A stretch of DNA of 5,846 nucleotides from CAZNKU01 sp045541135 (lineage in GTDB: Bacteria; Bacillota; Clostridia; Monoglobales; Firm-18), in contig JAZQIO010000005.1 of NCBI GenBank assembly GCA_045541135.1, positions 1-5,846 of the forward strand, read 5' to 3'. Under the pieces are notes generated by a model. That model made no database searches. It saw nothing but the letters and a program-made list of their open reading frames with translations, and was not told the DNA's origin. Below, one piece after another: positions 1 to 5,639 of the stretch. The position numbers and the translations under genes were made by a program. The stretch's first letter is position 1. Each line of letters opens with the position of its first letter.

Positions 1-298
1 AATCTATAATTGTGCTTGGGTCGTAGCCGCCAACCTGAATGGCATTAACAACAAAGCTTGCACCCCGAAGTGCTTCCTTTCTGTTTTCTGCACCCAGATA
101 TTTTTTAACAGTTGCCCTTCCCTCATTAACATTTTTGTTAAACACGGTTATAAGCTCAAAGGATTCTTCAAGTCTCTCAGCCTCAATGTCATAAAGAGCC
201 ATTTCAACATTATGCAAATTATCGGTAAGCATTATGTCGCCAAGTACATTTTTAGCAAAAACCGTACTGCCTGCACCCATAAAAGTAACTTTAATCAT
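1..298 (-). CDS. Glycoside hydrolase family 4 (alpha-galactosidase/alpha-glucosidase type), N-terminal part
   Basis: The first 99 codons of a leftward gene are present; the rest lies beyond the left edge. The protein begins MIKVTFMGAGSTVFAKNVLG. This is the N-terminal Rossmann strand and loop of GH4 enzymes, with the dinucleotide-binding GAGS at residues 8-11 and an acidic residue at the end of the second strand (LYDIE, D37) that would contact NAD ribose. The segment VVNAIQVGGYDP (about 83-94) matches the MelA/AglA branch acting on unphosphorylated alpha-galactosides or alpha-glucosides, rather than the 6-phospho-glycosidase branch. Known family members are cytoplasmic, need NAD+ and a divalent metal, and cleave by an oxidation-elimination mechanism; the metal-binding residues are not in this fragment. 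The start is well set: a GGGAGG site (308-313) lies nine bases upstream. Divergence from an AraC regulator suggests substrate-induced control. Family assignment is firm; galactosidase versus glucosidase cannot be decided here. Confidence 0.9.
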   Translation of the reverse strand, partial: MIKVTFMGAGSTVFAKNVLGDIMLTDNLHNVEMALYDIEAERLEESFELITVFNKNVNEGRATVKKYLGAENRKEALRGASFVVNAIQVGGYDPSTIID

Positions 299-329
299 TT
301 TTTATTACCTCCCGATATTTTATGCTTTT

Positions 330-358
330 ATAATAAACTTTCAACCTTAAAAACAAAA
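330..358 (-). promoter_or_regulatory. Candidate promoter of the GH4 gene
   Basis: Reading leftward, TATTAT (335-330) can serve as a -10 element, with transcription predicted to start near 323, about 25 bases before the start codon. The hexamer at 17-base spacing is TTTTGT (358-353), a poor match to TTGACA. A weak -35 with direct repeats immediately upstream would fit an activator-dependent promoter. The call rests on motif reading alone, and other AT-rich hexamers nearby could serve instead. Confidence 0.4.
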
Positions 359-364
359 TGGCTT

Positions 365-393
365 AATGTAACACAAATATGTCAGAATGTAAC
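365..393. promoter_or_regulatory. Putative AraC-family operator: two direct AATGTAAC repeats
   Basis: AATGTAAC occurs exactly at 365-372 and again at 386-393, so the starts are 21 bp apart, two helical turns. AraC-family proteins carry two helix-turn-helix motifs per monomer and typically bind such directly repeated half-sites on one DNA face. Seen from the GH4 gene, the proximal repeat is centred near -45 relative to the predicted start, a position suited to activation by contact with RNA polymerase. Seen from the regulator gene, the distal repeat ends just before its -35 box, so bound protein could also affect its own expression. The repeats are seen directly; binding by the adjacent regulator is inferred. 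Confidence 0.6.
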
Positions 394-400
394 TTTTGTA

Positions 401-429
401 TTGAAATAACAGAAAAAATATGGTACAAT
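401..429 (+). promoter_or_regulatory. Predicted sigma-A promoter of the AraC-family regulator gene
   Basis: TTGAAA (401-406) and TACAAT (424-429) are separated by exactly 17 bases, a good vegetative promoter. The start point would fall near 436, leaving only about 10 bases of leader before the ATG at 446. That places the transcript's 5' end inside the AAGGGTG ribosome-binding sequence (433-439). Confidence 0.6.
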
Positions 430-445
430 AAGAAGGGTGATAAAA

Positions 446-1195
446 ATGAGGACTCTTATTATAGAAAACAAAAACTACAAAACCTTAAATACGCTTAATT
501 TCGGTCACGAAAAATGTAAACCCGCCCATAGCTTTACATACGCATATACAGACCACTACATAGTTCACTATGTGGTAAAGGGCTGCGGAAAAGTATATTA
601 TGACGGTAAGTGCCACAAGGTTTCAAAAGATGAAATTTTCATAATAAAGCCAAACGGCGTTTACAAATATATCGCAGACGAAAAAGACCCATGGGAATAT
701 ATATGGATACACTTAAACGGTGAATTGACATGTAAATTAGATAGTCTGGGAGTTGTTGAAAGGTTTGAAAGTAATCTTTTTGAGGAAATGCTTACAGCCT
801 TTGAGCTTGAAAGCACAAGGGCAGAATTTTTAACGGGCAAAGCCTTCGAAATGCTTTCCGTACTTTTTGAAAATACAGCCAAAAAAGGCGATTACGTAAA
901 GACTGTTTCCGACTACATAAAGGCAAACTATATGCATAAAATTTACGTGGAGGATATTGCAAACAACCTGAACATTAACAGACGCTACCTTTCAAGAATT
1001 TTCAAAGATAAAAAAGGCGTTACCATACAGCAGTATATAATAAATTTCAAAATGAAAAAAGCCTGCGAATTTTTAAAACGTGGCTTTAAGGTAAACGAAT
1101 CCTCCGCTATGGTAGGGTACGACGATACCTTTACATTTTCAAAAATATTCAAGAAATATATTGGCGTTTCACCGACGGAATATACTACAACCTAA
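446..1195 (+). CDS. AraC-family transcriptional regulator, cupin sensor plus double HTH
   Basis: This 249-residue protein is a DNA-binding regulator, probably controlling the divergent GH4 gene. Residues about 25-90 form a cupin-like sensing domain of beta strands (HYVVKGCGKVYYDGK, then EIFIIKPNGVYKY), ending in WEYIWIHLNG, a phrase typical of AraC regulators of sugar utilisation. A linker leads to the C-terminal domain from about 152. Its first helix-turn-helix is about 168-188 (VEDIANNLNINRRYLSRIFK), and the second is about 216-246, ending in the characteristic FSKIFKKYIGVSPTEY. Length is normal for the family. I prefer ATG at 446 to the in-frame GTG at 437: AAGGGTG (433-439) sits six bases before the ATG but would overlap the GTG, which adds only three residues. 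No clear terminator follows; the gene is succeeded by repeat DNA. The ligand is probably an alpha-linked oligosaccharide, inferred from the neighbour only. Confidence 0.92.
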   Translation: MRTLIIENKNYKTLNTLNFGHEKCKPAHSFTYAYTDHYIVHYVVKGCGKVYYDGKCHKVSKDEIFIIKPNGVYKYIADEKDPWEYIWIHLNGELTCKLDSLGVVERFESNLFEEMLTAFELESTRAEFLTGKAFEMLSVLFENTAKKGDYVKTVSDYIKANYMHKIYVEDIANNLNINRRYLSRIFKDKKGVTIQQYIINFKMKKACEFLKRGFKVNESSAMVGYDDTFTFSKIFKKYIGVSPTEYTTT

Positions 1196-1245
1196 AATGT
1201 TTATTAACTAACATCATTGTATTCTATTCCGCTGTCCGCGGGGGA

Positions 1246-1271
1246 CTTACTTTTGCGCCGACAAAAGTAAG
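1246..1271. repeat. Perfect 10-bp hairpin, CTTACTTTTG / CAAAAGTAAG
   Basis: Arms at 1246-1255 and 1262-1271 are perfectly complementary around the six-base loop CGCCGA. The stem is not followed by a T-run on either strand, so it does not look like an intrinsic terminator. A shorter relative with the same ACTTTTG/CAAAAGT core lies at 1561-1577, which suggests an interspersed repeat family. Confidence 0.65.
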
Positions 1272-1369
1272 CAAAAATCGGGGCCGGGTCGTACGGTCAG
1301 CAACTCGTAATTCGTCAGTTTCTTAAAATTGTCGCCGTCGTCATACGCAAACTTATTGCGCTGACTCCT

Positions 1370-1410
1370 AAAATTACGCATCAGCAGCAGAAAATGATAT
1401 GCGCAATTTT
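1370..1410. repeat. Imperfect inverted repeat with 12-bp arms
   Basis: AAAATTACGCAT (1370-1381) and ATGCGCAATTTT (1399-1410) are complementary at 11 of 12 positions, with a 17-base loop containing CAGCAGCAG. No coding frame covers it. It is probably an internal part of the surrounding repeat DNA. Confidence 0.5.
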
Positions 1411-1500
1411 ACGCCAATTTTTTCAAAACTTCGAAACGATTTGCAATCCCTCTCTTTACGGCGTATTTGGTTCGTGGGAAAGTATGTGACACAGAAAAAA

Positions 1501-1550
1501 GGCTCCCTTGCCTAAAGGGAGCTGGATTTGCCAAAGGCAAAGACTGAGGG
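1501..1550. repeat. Interspersed palindromic repeat of the GGCTCCCTT...GACTGAGGG type
   Basis: Two adjacent perfect hairpins are visible. The first is GCTCCCTT (1502-1509) with AAGGGAGC (1515-1522) around a five-base loop; the second is TTTGCC (1527-1532) with GGCAAA (1536-1541) around AAA. They are followed by GACTGAGGG. The arrangement of a GGCTCCCT stem, a second variable stem and a closing CTGAGGGA is one I recall as a frequent intergenic repeat in gut Clostridia. The recollection is from general knowledge and not checked by a search. Neither stem has a following T-run. Confidence 0.6.
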
Positions 1551-1560
1551 ATAATTTAAC

Positions 1561-1577
1561 ACTTTTGCTCCAAAAGT
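1561..1577. repeat. Short hairpin ACTTTTG / CAAAAGT
   Basis: ACTTTTG (1561-1567) and CAAAAGT (1571-1577) pair perfectly around CTC. The sequence is a shorter variant of the hairpin at 1246-1271 and is flanked on its right by ccccgtcggagac, which mirrors the GC-rich flank of that copy. Confidence 0.5.
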
Positions 1578-1619
1578 ACCCCGTCGGAGACATTACAATT
1601 ACCATATCTATATAACAGA

Positions 1620-1651
1620 AAGGGCAGTGACTTTGGTTAGTCACTGCCCTT
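1620..1651 (-). terminator. Strong hairpin, probable transcription terminator of murD
   Basis: AAGGGCAGTGACT (1620-1632) and AGTCACTGCCCTT (1639-1651) form a perfect 13-bp stem with a six-base loop. It begins 28 bases after the murD stop codon. Read leftward, the stem is followed by TCTGTTATAT, moderately T-rich, so termination of murD transcripts is likely. Rightward, the following bases (aacagtac) give no T-run, so it is less suited to ending the regulator transcript. Confidence 0.65.
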
Positions 1652-1678
1652 AACAGTACTTTACATATTCCCTATTTT

Positions 1679-2986
1679 TTATATATTCTTTATATATAAT
1701 TTAAACATTTCTCCCCGTTCTTCAAAATTTTTGAAAAATCCATAGCTTGCAGCAGCAGGTGACATCAGGCAAGCCTTCCCTTTTGGTGTCAAGTTCTTAG
1801 CCTTTACAACCGCCTGTTCAAGATTTTCTGTAAGTACAACATTTTTATCCTTGTAAGCTTTTAGTCTTTCGTACAATAATTTACCTGTATCATACATACA
1901 GATTATGTTGTCAAGCTTATAGTCCTTCAAAAAGTCCACAAGCACGTCGTAGCATATTCCCCTGTCCATTCCGCCGATTATAAGTGTGCCCACATTGTCA
2001 AGGCTTTCAAGCCCCTGAATGGTGGTTTCGCCTATTGTGGAAATGGAATCGTCATAATATTTTACACCGTTATATTCACCTGCAAACTCAAGTCTGTGAG
2101 GAAGCGGGGTATATGTTTTTAGATGTTTTTTAAATTCTTCAAGGCTTACCCCATACTTTTTACATACATTGTAGCAAATTGCAATGTTATACATATTGTG
2201 TCTGCCAAGAAGACTGCTTTCAAATTCTGTAAAGTCAATTACCTTGTCGCCGTCCACAATGGCTTCTCCGTCAAGATACACGTCCGCCTTTTTGTCAAGT
2301 GACACAGTTATAAGATTTCCGCTGTTGTATTTCTTACCGGGCACATTATCTATGTTGCAAATAAGTATATCCTCAGCATTCTGGTTGGCATAAATATTCT
2401 TTTTTGCCGCCTCGTACTTTTCAACTGTACCGTAATGGTCAAGATGCTCGGGGAATATATTAAGAAGTACACCTGTATGTGGTGAACAGTCTGCATATTC
2501 AAGCTGGTGGCAGGAAAATTCGTATACAAGAATACTATTTTCATCAATTTCATCAAGCATATCAAAGGCAGGAATGCCGATGTTTCCCATAAGTATGCAG
2601 TTGCCAACGGCATTTTTTAAAATATGGTAGGTAAGAGTTGTAACAGTACTTTTACCCTTTGTGCCCGTTATGCCGATAATCTGATTTTTATATCTTTTAA
2701 TCATACAATCTGCCTGAGCAACAATTTTAGAAAGCACCTTTTCACTTTGGTCCTCCAAAACAATGCCGGGGCTTTTAAATACTAAATCATAGTCATAAAT
2801 AGCCTTTTGATAATCCTCACCGATTATAAATTCCGCATTTGCATCAAAAGTAACGTCATTTTTATCCGCAATGCCTATTTTGCAGGGCATATCCTTAATA
2901 ACGTTGTATGTGGAACGACCTTCTCTGCCGAAGCCTAAAATTAAAACTTTTTTATCTGTTACCAAATCTTCTAAAAAACGGAACAT
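1679..2986 (-). CDS. murD: UDP-N-acetylmuramoyl-L-alanine--D-glutamate ligase (MurD), variant
   Basis: The 435-residue protein is a Mur ligase, which adds glutamate to UDP-MurNAc-L-Ala in the cytoplasm during peptidoglycan precursor synthesis. An N-terminal nucleotide-sugar-binding domain (VLILGFGREGRS, about 14-25) precedes the ATP-binding loop GITGTKGKST (105-114, K112). The central domain has EFSCHQLE (156-163), NIFPEHLDHYG (176-186) and YEAAKKNIY (191-199), whose K195 aligns with the carbamylated lysine of MurD. GRHNMYNI (261-268) and PHRLE lead to the C-terminal domain, with GGMDRG (338-343) and SPAAAS (409-414) before FKNFEERG. Overall length matches MurD. Two expected lysines differ: the usual DSKAT is DSIST (313-317), and the second substrate-contact lysine aligns with R342. 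GGAGG (2995-2999) lies eight bases before the ATG. The gene stands apart from any division/cell-wall cluster in this window. A MurD-like ligase of altered specificity remains possible. Confidence 0.88.
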   Translation of the reverse strand: MFRFLEDLVTDKKVLILGFGREGRSTYNVIKDMPCKIGIADKNDVTFDANAEFIIGEDYQKAIYDYDLVFKSPGIVLEDQSEKVLSKIVAQADCMIKRYKNQIIGITGTKGKSTVTTLTYHILKNAVGNCILMGNIGIPAFDMLDEIDENSILVYEFSCHQLEYADCSPHTGVLLNIFPEHLDHYGTVEKYEAAKKNIYANQNAEDILICNIDNVPGKKYNSGNLITVSLDKKADVYLDGEAIVDGDKVIDFTEFESSLLGRHNMYNIAICYNVCKKYGVSLEEFKKHLKTYTPLPHRLEFAGEYNGVKYYDDSISTIGETTIQGLESLDNVGTLIIGGMDRGICYDVLVDFLKDYKLDNIICMYDTGKLLYERLKAYKDKNVVLTENLEQAVVKAKNLTPKGKACLMSPAAASYGFFKNFEERGEMFKLYIKNI

Positions 2987-3010
2987 ATTTTATTCCTCCA
3001 AAAATATCGT

Positions 3011-3130
3011 CAATGAATAATGAATAGTGAACAATGAACAATTATGGTTGAAATGCTTTGCATTTCTTGTTTTTTTAAAGCAAGGCTTTTTGACCAAAAT
3101 TGTTAATTATTCATTATTAATTGTTAATTA
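3011..3130. repeat. Small element with ~29-37-bp imperfect terminal inverted repeats
   Basis: The left arm (3019-3047) and the right arm (3094-3122) are complementary at 24 of 29 positions; weaker pairing continues outward to about 3011 and 3130. Inside is a perfect 7-bp hairpin, GAAATGC/GCATTTC (3050-3066), followed rightward by a run of T, and a small AAAGC/GCTTT stem (3077-3086). There is no coding capacity. The element fills nearly the whole malQ-murD gap and ends one base before the malQ stop codon. It looks like a MITE-type palindromic repeat. In a leftward transcript it would fold into one long hairpin, which could reduce read-through or stabilise the upstream message. Confidence 0.65.
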
Positions 3131-3131
3131 A

Positions 3132-4565
3132 TCAGCCACGCTTATATAATTCATTAAAATGTCTGAATTTCTGTTTGTCTATATTTTGTAATTGTTCCTT
3201 TGTAATTCTGAACTGCCAGTTACCGTCCGCCTTACCGGGAATGTTAAGACGTGTATCGGAGCCATAGCCAAGTAAATCCTGAATTGGAAGAATTACAATT
3301 CCCGCACAGCTTGCAAACATGGAACGCAAAATGCTGTCGTAACCTCTTTCCCAGTCAGGTGAATGATAGTTGCAATATTCAAGCATACGTTTTTTGTTGC
3401 CCTCGTCAAGCTCCCAAAGGTAGCCAAGCAAGGTATTGTTGTCGTGAGTACCTGTGTATGCAACACAGTTGTTGCAATAATTATGAGGCATATGAGGGTT
3501 GTCGTAATCACCTAAAAAGCCAAATTGGAATACACGTATACCGGGATATCCGCTGTCCTTTACAAGCTTTTCAACCTCAGGTGTAATTTCACCCAGATCC
3601 TCCGCCATTATAAGTTTATCTGAAACAACCTCATTTATCTTATTTATAAGCTCCATACCCGGACCTTTAACCCACTTACCGTTTTTAGCCGTCTTTTCAC
3701 CGTAAGGTACAGCCCAGTAGGATTCCAGACCTCGGAAATGGTCAATTCTTACACCGTCAAACAAATTTGTCATATGCTTTATTCTGTCAATCCACCATTT
3801 GTAGCCGTTTTTGCTCATAGCTTCCCAATTATAAATTGGGTTGCCCCAAAGCTGACCGTCTTCGCAAAAATAATCAGGAGGTACACCTGCAACGCACAAA
3901 GGCACATTCTTTTCATCAAGCAAAAACTGCTCCTTGTTAGCCCATACGTCCGCACTGTCAAGGGAAACGTAAATTGGAATATCCCCTATAATCTTTATGC
4001 CCTTGTTGTTTGCATATTCCTTAATATCTGCCCACTGTGTGAAAAATTCGTATTGAATAAACTTCCACATAAACAGAGTTTCGTCGGAATATTTTTCATT
4101 CTCCCACTGTGCCCATGGCTTGTTTTCATTAGCTTCCTTTAGTGCCATAAATTCGCAGAACTGCTTTAAATACGGATTTTCATCAATAAAATTATTGACA
4201 TCATCGGCGTATTTTACACGCTTTGAAACTTCCTTTAAAAAATTAAGTCTTGTGTGGTAAAGCTTTACGTATTCCGCACTGTAAGGCTGTTGCTGACGCT
4301 GAGCTTCAAGCTCTGCATCCGTAACAATGCCCTTTGACTTTAAAATCTCCAAATCCACAAAATAGGGATTACCTGCAAATGTGGAATATGACTGGTAGGG
4401 TGAATTTACATCATCTGCCATACAAAAGGGCAACACCTGCCAGTATGAAAATTTACATTCTGTAAGAAAGTCCACAAATTCCTTTGCAGCCTTACCGAAG
4501 CTACCTATTGAGTAGTCTCCGTACAATGATGAAATGTGCATAAGCACACCGCTTTTTCTTTGCAT
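3132..4565 (-). CDS. malQ: 4-alpha-glucanotransferase (amylomaltase, GH77)
   Basis: The 477-residue protein transfers alpha-1,4-glucan segments between maltodextrins, releasing glucose, in cytoplasmic maltodextrin or glycogen metabolism. It begins with RKSGVLMHISSL, and SPYQSYSTFAGNPYFVDL (55-72) is the donor-site region typical of GH77. GVPPDYFCEDGQLWGNPIY (227-245) is a family signature. The catalytic residues are all present: nucleophile D275 in DGVRIDHFRG (270-279), acid/base E322 in MAEDLG (320-325) and the third carboxylate D375 in GTHDNNT (372-378). The length fits the short bacterial amylomaltase type, with no N-terminal extension and no signal peptide. GAGG (4574-4577) precedes the ATG by eight bases, a modest ribosome site. 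The gene faces left like its neighbours. The 107-bp upstream gap contains AT-rich candidate promoter hexamers, but none is convincing. Function is very secure. Confidence 0.97.
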   Translation of the reverse strand: MQRKSGVLMHISSLYGDYSIGSFGKAAKEFVDFLTECKFSYWQVLPFCMADDVNSPYQSYSTFAGNPYFVDLEILKSKGIVTDAELEAQRQQQPYSAEYVKLYHTRLNFLKEVSKRVKYADDVNNFIDENPYLKQFCEFMALKEANENKPWAQWENEKYSDETLFMWKFIQYEFFTQWADIKEYANNKGIKIIGDIPIYVSLDSADVWANKEQFLLDEKNVPLCVAGVPPDYFCEDGQLWGNPIYNWEAMSKNGYKWWIDRIKHMTNLFDGVRIDHFRGLESYWAVPYGEKTAKNGKWVKGPGMELINKINEVVSDKLIMAEDLGEITPEVEKLVKDSGYPGIRVFQFGFLGDYDNPHMPHNYCNNCVAYTGTHDNNTLLGYLWELDEGNKKRMLEYCNYHSPDWERGYDSILRSMFASCAGIVILPIQDLLGYGSDTRLNIPGKADGNWQFRITKEQLQNIDKQKFRHFNELYKRG

Positions 4566-4594
4566 TTTTAAAACCTCGTTTTCTGATATTTAAC

Positions 4595-4614
4595 TCAGCA
4601 ATAAATTCTGCTGA
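4595..4614. repeat. Short hairpin TCAGCA / TGCTGA between the esterase gene and malQ
   Basis: TCAGCA (4595-4600) and TGCTGA (4609-4614) pair perfectly around an eight-base AT loop. Read leftward it is followed by gttaaat, too weak a T-tract for a confident terminator. It lies in the malQ leader 30 bases before the start codon, so it could be a weak terminator of the esterase gene, a leader structure or chance. Confidence 0.25.
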
Positions 4615-4673
4615 TTTATAATTTCCCATGTTTTTATACCTTGACTTTAAACACAATGAAAATTCCTGTTATG

Positions 4674-5639
4674 TTACAATAAGTTTTCTTTTATTATTTT
4701 TGACAATTTTTCGCTTACTGTTTTGTGACCGCTTCTTAACGGATGGATAGGTTCCGGTTCTATCCATCCCGTAGTATCTATATAGAAAATCCCATCATCT
4801 TTTTCCCTATTGTACTTTTCGACCACTTCTTTTATTTCCTTTGCAAGACAACCGGAAAAAGGGGTTAAAGAAATTATTTTTGACAACGGATTTCGCTCTC
4901 TTACAATATCCAAAAGCTCAAAATATCTTCTTTTAAAAATCTCCTTATCTGCTCCACGGTCATTAGTACCATGATTTATAACTATAAAATCAGCTTGCTG
5001 ACTTTCCATTTCATATCCATTGCTGTAATATTTATAAGACTCTGCCACCGGCGGAACCCCACCTGCACCACCTTTTGTTGTGCCAAGACATCCATATCCC
5101 ATAATAATTGGTCTGAAATTCAATAGTTTTGCAGTACGCCACGCATAGCCAGCTGTTGAATCATCCCAGTAAACCATATCTTCGTTGTTTCCGTAATTGG
5201 AATATCCAACATCAATTGAAATTCCTTCCGTTATCGAATCACCCAAAAATTCTATTATGGGTCGTGTGTCTTCAGGCAAGTCTAAAAATTCATCAGCTTC
5301 AATTGCAAGAAGTGAAACCTTAGCTTCAATAGGAGCAAACCATCTGTGTTGAGTTTCCACTGACCCTTTTAAAATAACACAAACTTTATGTTCGCCCTCT
5401 TCAGCAGAAATTCTTATGTACCTATCAAGTGAAACTTCAATATTCGCACCACCGTCAACACTTATATAAATGTGGGGAAACGGAACTCGTGCACATGATG
5501 TGTCAAATACGATTACCGCACATTCTCCCGAATACATAAATTCAAAATAATTTCCATTTGCAGTTGATGTTGCCGAAACTTCGGTAACATTCCATCTTCC
5601 TGTATAACGAATTTTATTGTTATTACACTTTATTATCAT
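4674..5639 (-). CDS. SGNH-fold carbohydrate esterase, CE2-like two-domain protein
   Basis: The 321-residue protein probably removes acetyl or similar acyl groups from carbohydrate. Residues about 1-120 are rich in beta strands (RYTGRW, YFEFMYSGECAVIVF, HIYISVDGG, GEHKVCVILK), resembling the jelly-roll domain that precedes the catalytic domain in carbohydrate esterase family 2. The SGNH domain follows, with block I FLGDSITEG (131-139, nucleophile S135), a block II glycine around GYGCLGTT (181-188), block III GTNDRG (224-229, N226) and block V EPIHP (296-300, H299). The usual aspartate three residues before the histidine is E296. Some CE2 enzymes work with only a Ser-His pair, so activity is plausible. 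No signal peptide or membrane segment is seen, so the enzyme should act in the cytoplasm on imported sugars. A GGGG purine tract (5651-5654 region) nine bases upstream supports the ATG. The acyl substrate is not determinable from sequence. Confidence 0.85.
   Translation of the reverse strand: MIIKCNNNKIRYTGRWNVTEVSATSTANGNYFEFMYSGECAVIVFDTSCARVPFPHIYISVDGGANIEVSLDRYIRISAEEGEHKVCVILKGSVETQHRWFAPIEAKVSLLAIEADEFLDLPEDTRPIIEFLGDSITEGISIDVGYSNYGNNEDMVYWDDSTAGYAWRTAKLLNFRPIIMGYGCLGTTKGGAGGVPPVAESYKYYSNGYEMESQQADFIVINHGTNDRGADKEIFKRRYFELLDIVRERNPLSKIISLTPFSGCLAKEIKEVVEKYNREKDDGIFYIDTTGWIEPEPIHPLRSGHKTVSEKLSKIIKENLL

Larger units (their letters stand above)
1234..1591. repeat. Possible small non-autonomous element with imperfect inverted ends
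   Basis: The left end, read inward, has GTCCGCGGGGGAC, then ACTTTTG and CAAAAGT. The right end read inward on the other strand has GTCTCCGACGGGG, then TACTTTTG and CAAAAGT. The two ends therefore share GTC, CGGGG, an ACTTTTG/CAAAAGT hairpin and their order, though gaps are needed to align them. The segment is about 358 bp and contains no coding capacity. It could be a MITE-like element or two copies of one hairpin repeat lying in opposite orientation. I could not find a convincing target-site duplication. Confidence 0.4.
1196..1678. other. Gene-free region composed of palindromic repeat modules
   Basis: No open frame here resembles a protein. In order, the region holds a hairpin flanked by GC-rich sequence (1234-1271), a long imperfect inverted repeat (1370-1410), a two-hairpin repeat beginning GGCTCCCTT (1501-1550), a second ACTTTTG/CAAAAGT hairpin (1561-1577) and a strong 13-bp hairpin (1620-1651). 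The GC-rich patches and frequent CG dinucleotides differ from the AT-rich coding DNA around them. The region lies between the convergent ends of the regulator gene and murD, a common landing place for small non-coding repeats. Confidence 0.7.

Noticed and set aside
212..409. Rightward 65-codon open frame overlapping the GH4 start and the control region
   Set aside because: It is antisense to the GH4 N-terminus and covers the predicted operator, with no ribosome site or protein-like composition.
661..882. Leftward 73-codon open frame inside the regulator gene
   Set aside because: It is antisense to a clear AraC-family protein, with a serine-rich composition typical of shadow frames.
1246..1271. 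Intrinsic terminator for the AraC-family regulator
   Set aside because: The stem is perfect but no T-run follows on the rightward strand, so it is better treated as a repeat hairpin.
1456..1644. Leftward open frame of 62 codons in the repeat region
   Set aside because: It runs through the hairpin repeats and part of the murD terminator, has no good ribosome site and no recognisable domain.
2184..2613. Two open frames (69 and 87 codons) inside murD
   Set aside because: They are antisense or out of frame with a well-conserved gene, with no plausible start signals.
3050..3076. Rightward terminator, a GAAATGC/GCATTTC stem followed by a T-run
   Set aside because: It has the right shape, but the flanking genes are leftward and no rightward transcript is expected there; it is an internal part of the inverted-repeat element.
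3251..3586. Rightward 111-codon and overlapping leftward 72-codon open frames
   Set aside because: Both overlap the conserved catalytic part of malQ in other frames and show no family features.
3738..4142. Rightward open frame of 134 codons
   Set aside because: It lies wholly inside malQ on the opposite strand; malQ has every catalytic motif, so this frame is a shadow.
4578..4673. Promoter for malQ
   Set aside because: Several TATAAA-like hexamers occur on the leftward strand, but none has a -35 partner at 16-18 bp spacing good enough to report.
5129..5323. Rightward 64-codon open frame inside the esterase gene
   Set aside because: It is antisense to the SGNH catalytic region and lacks any start signal.
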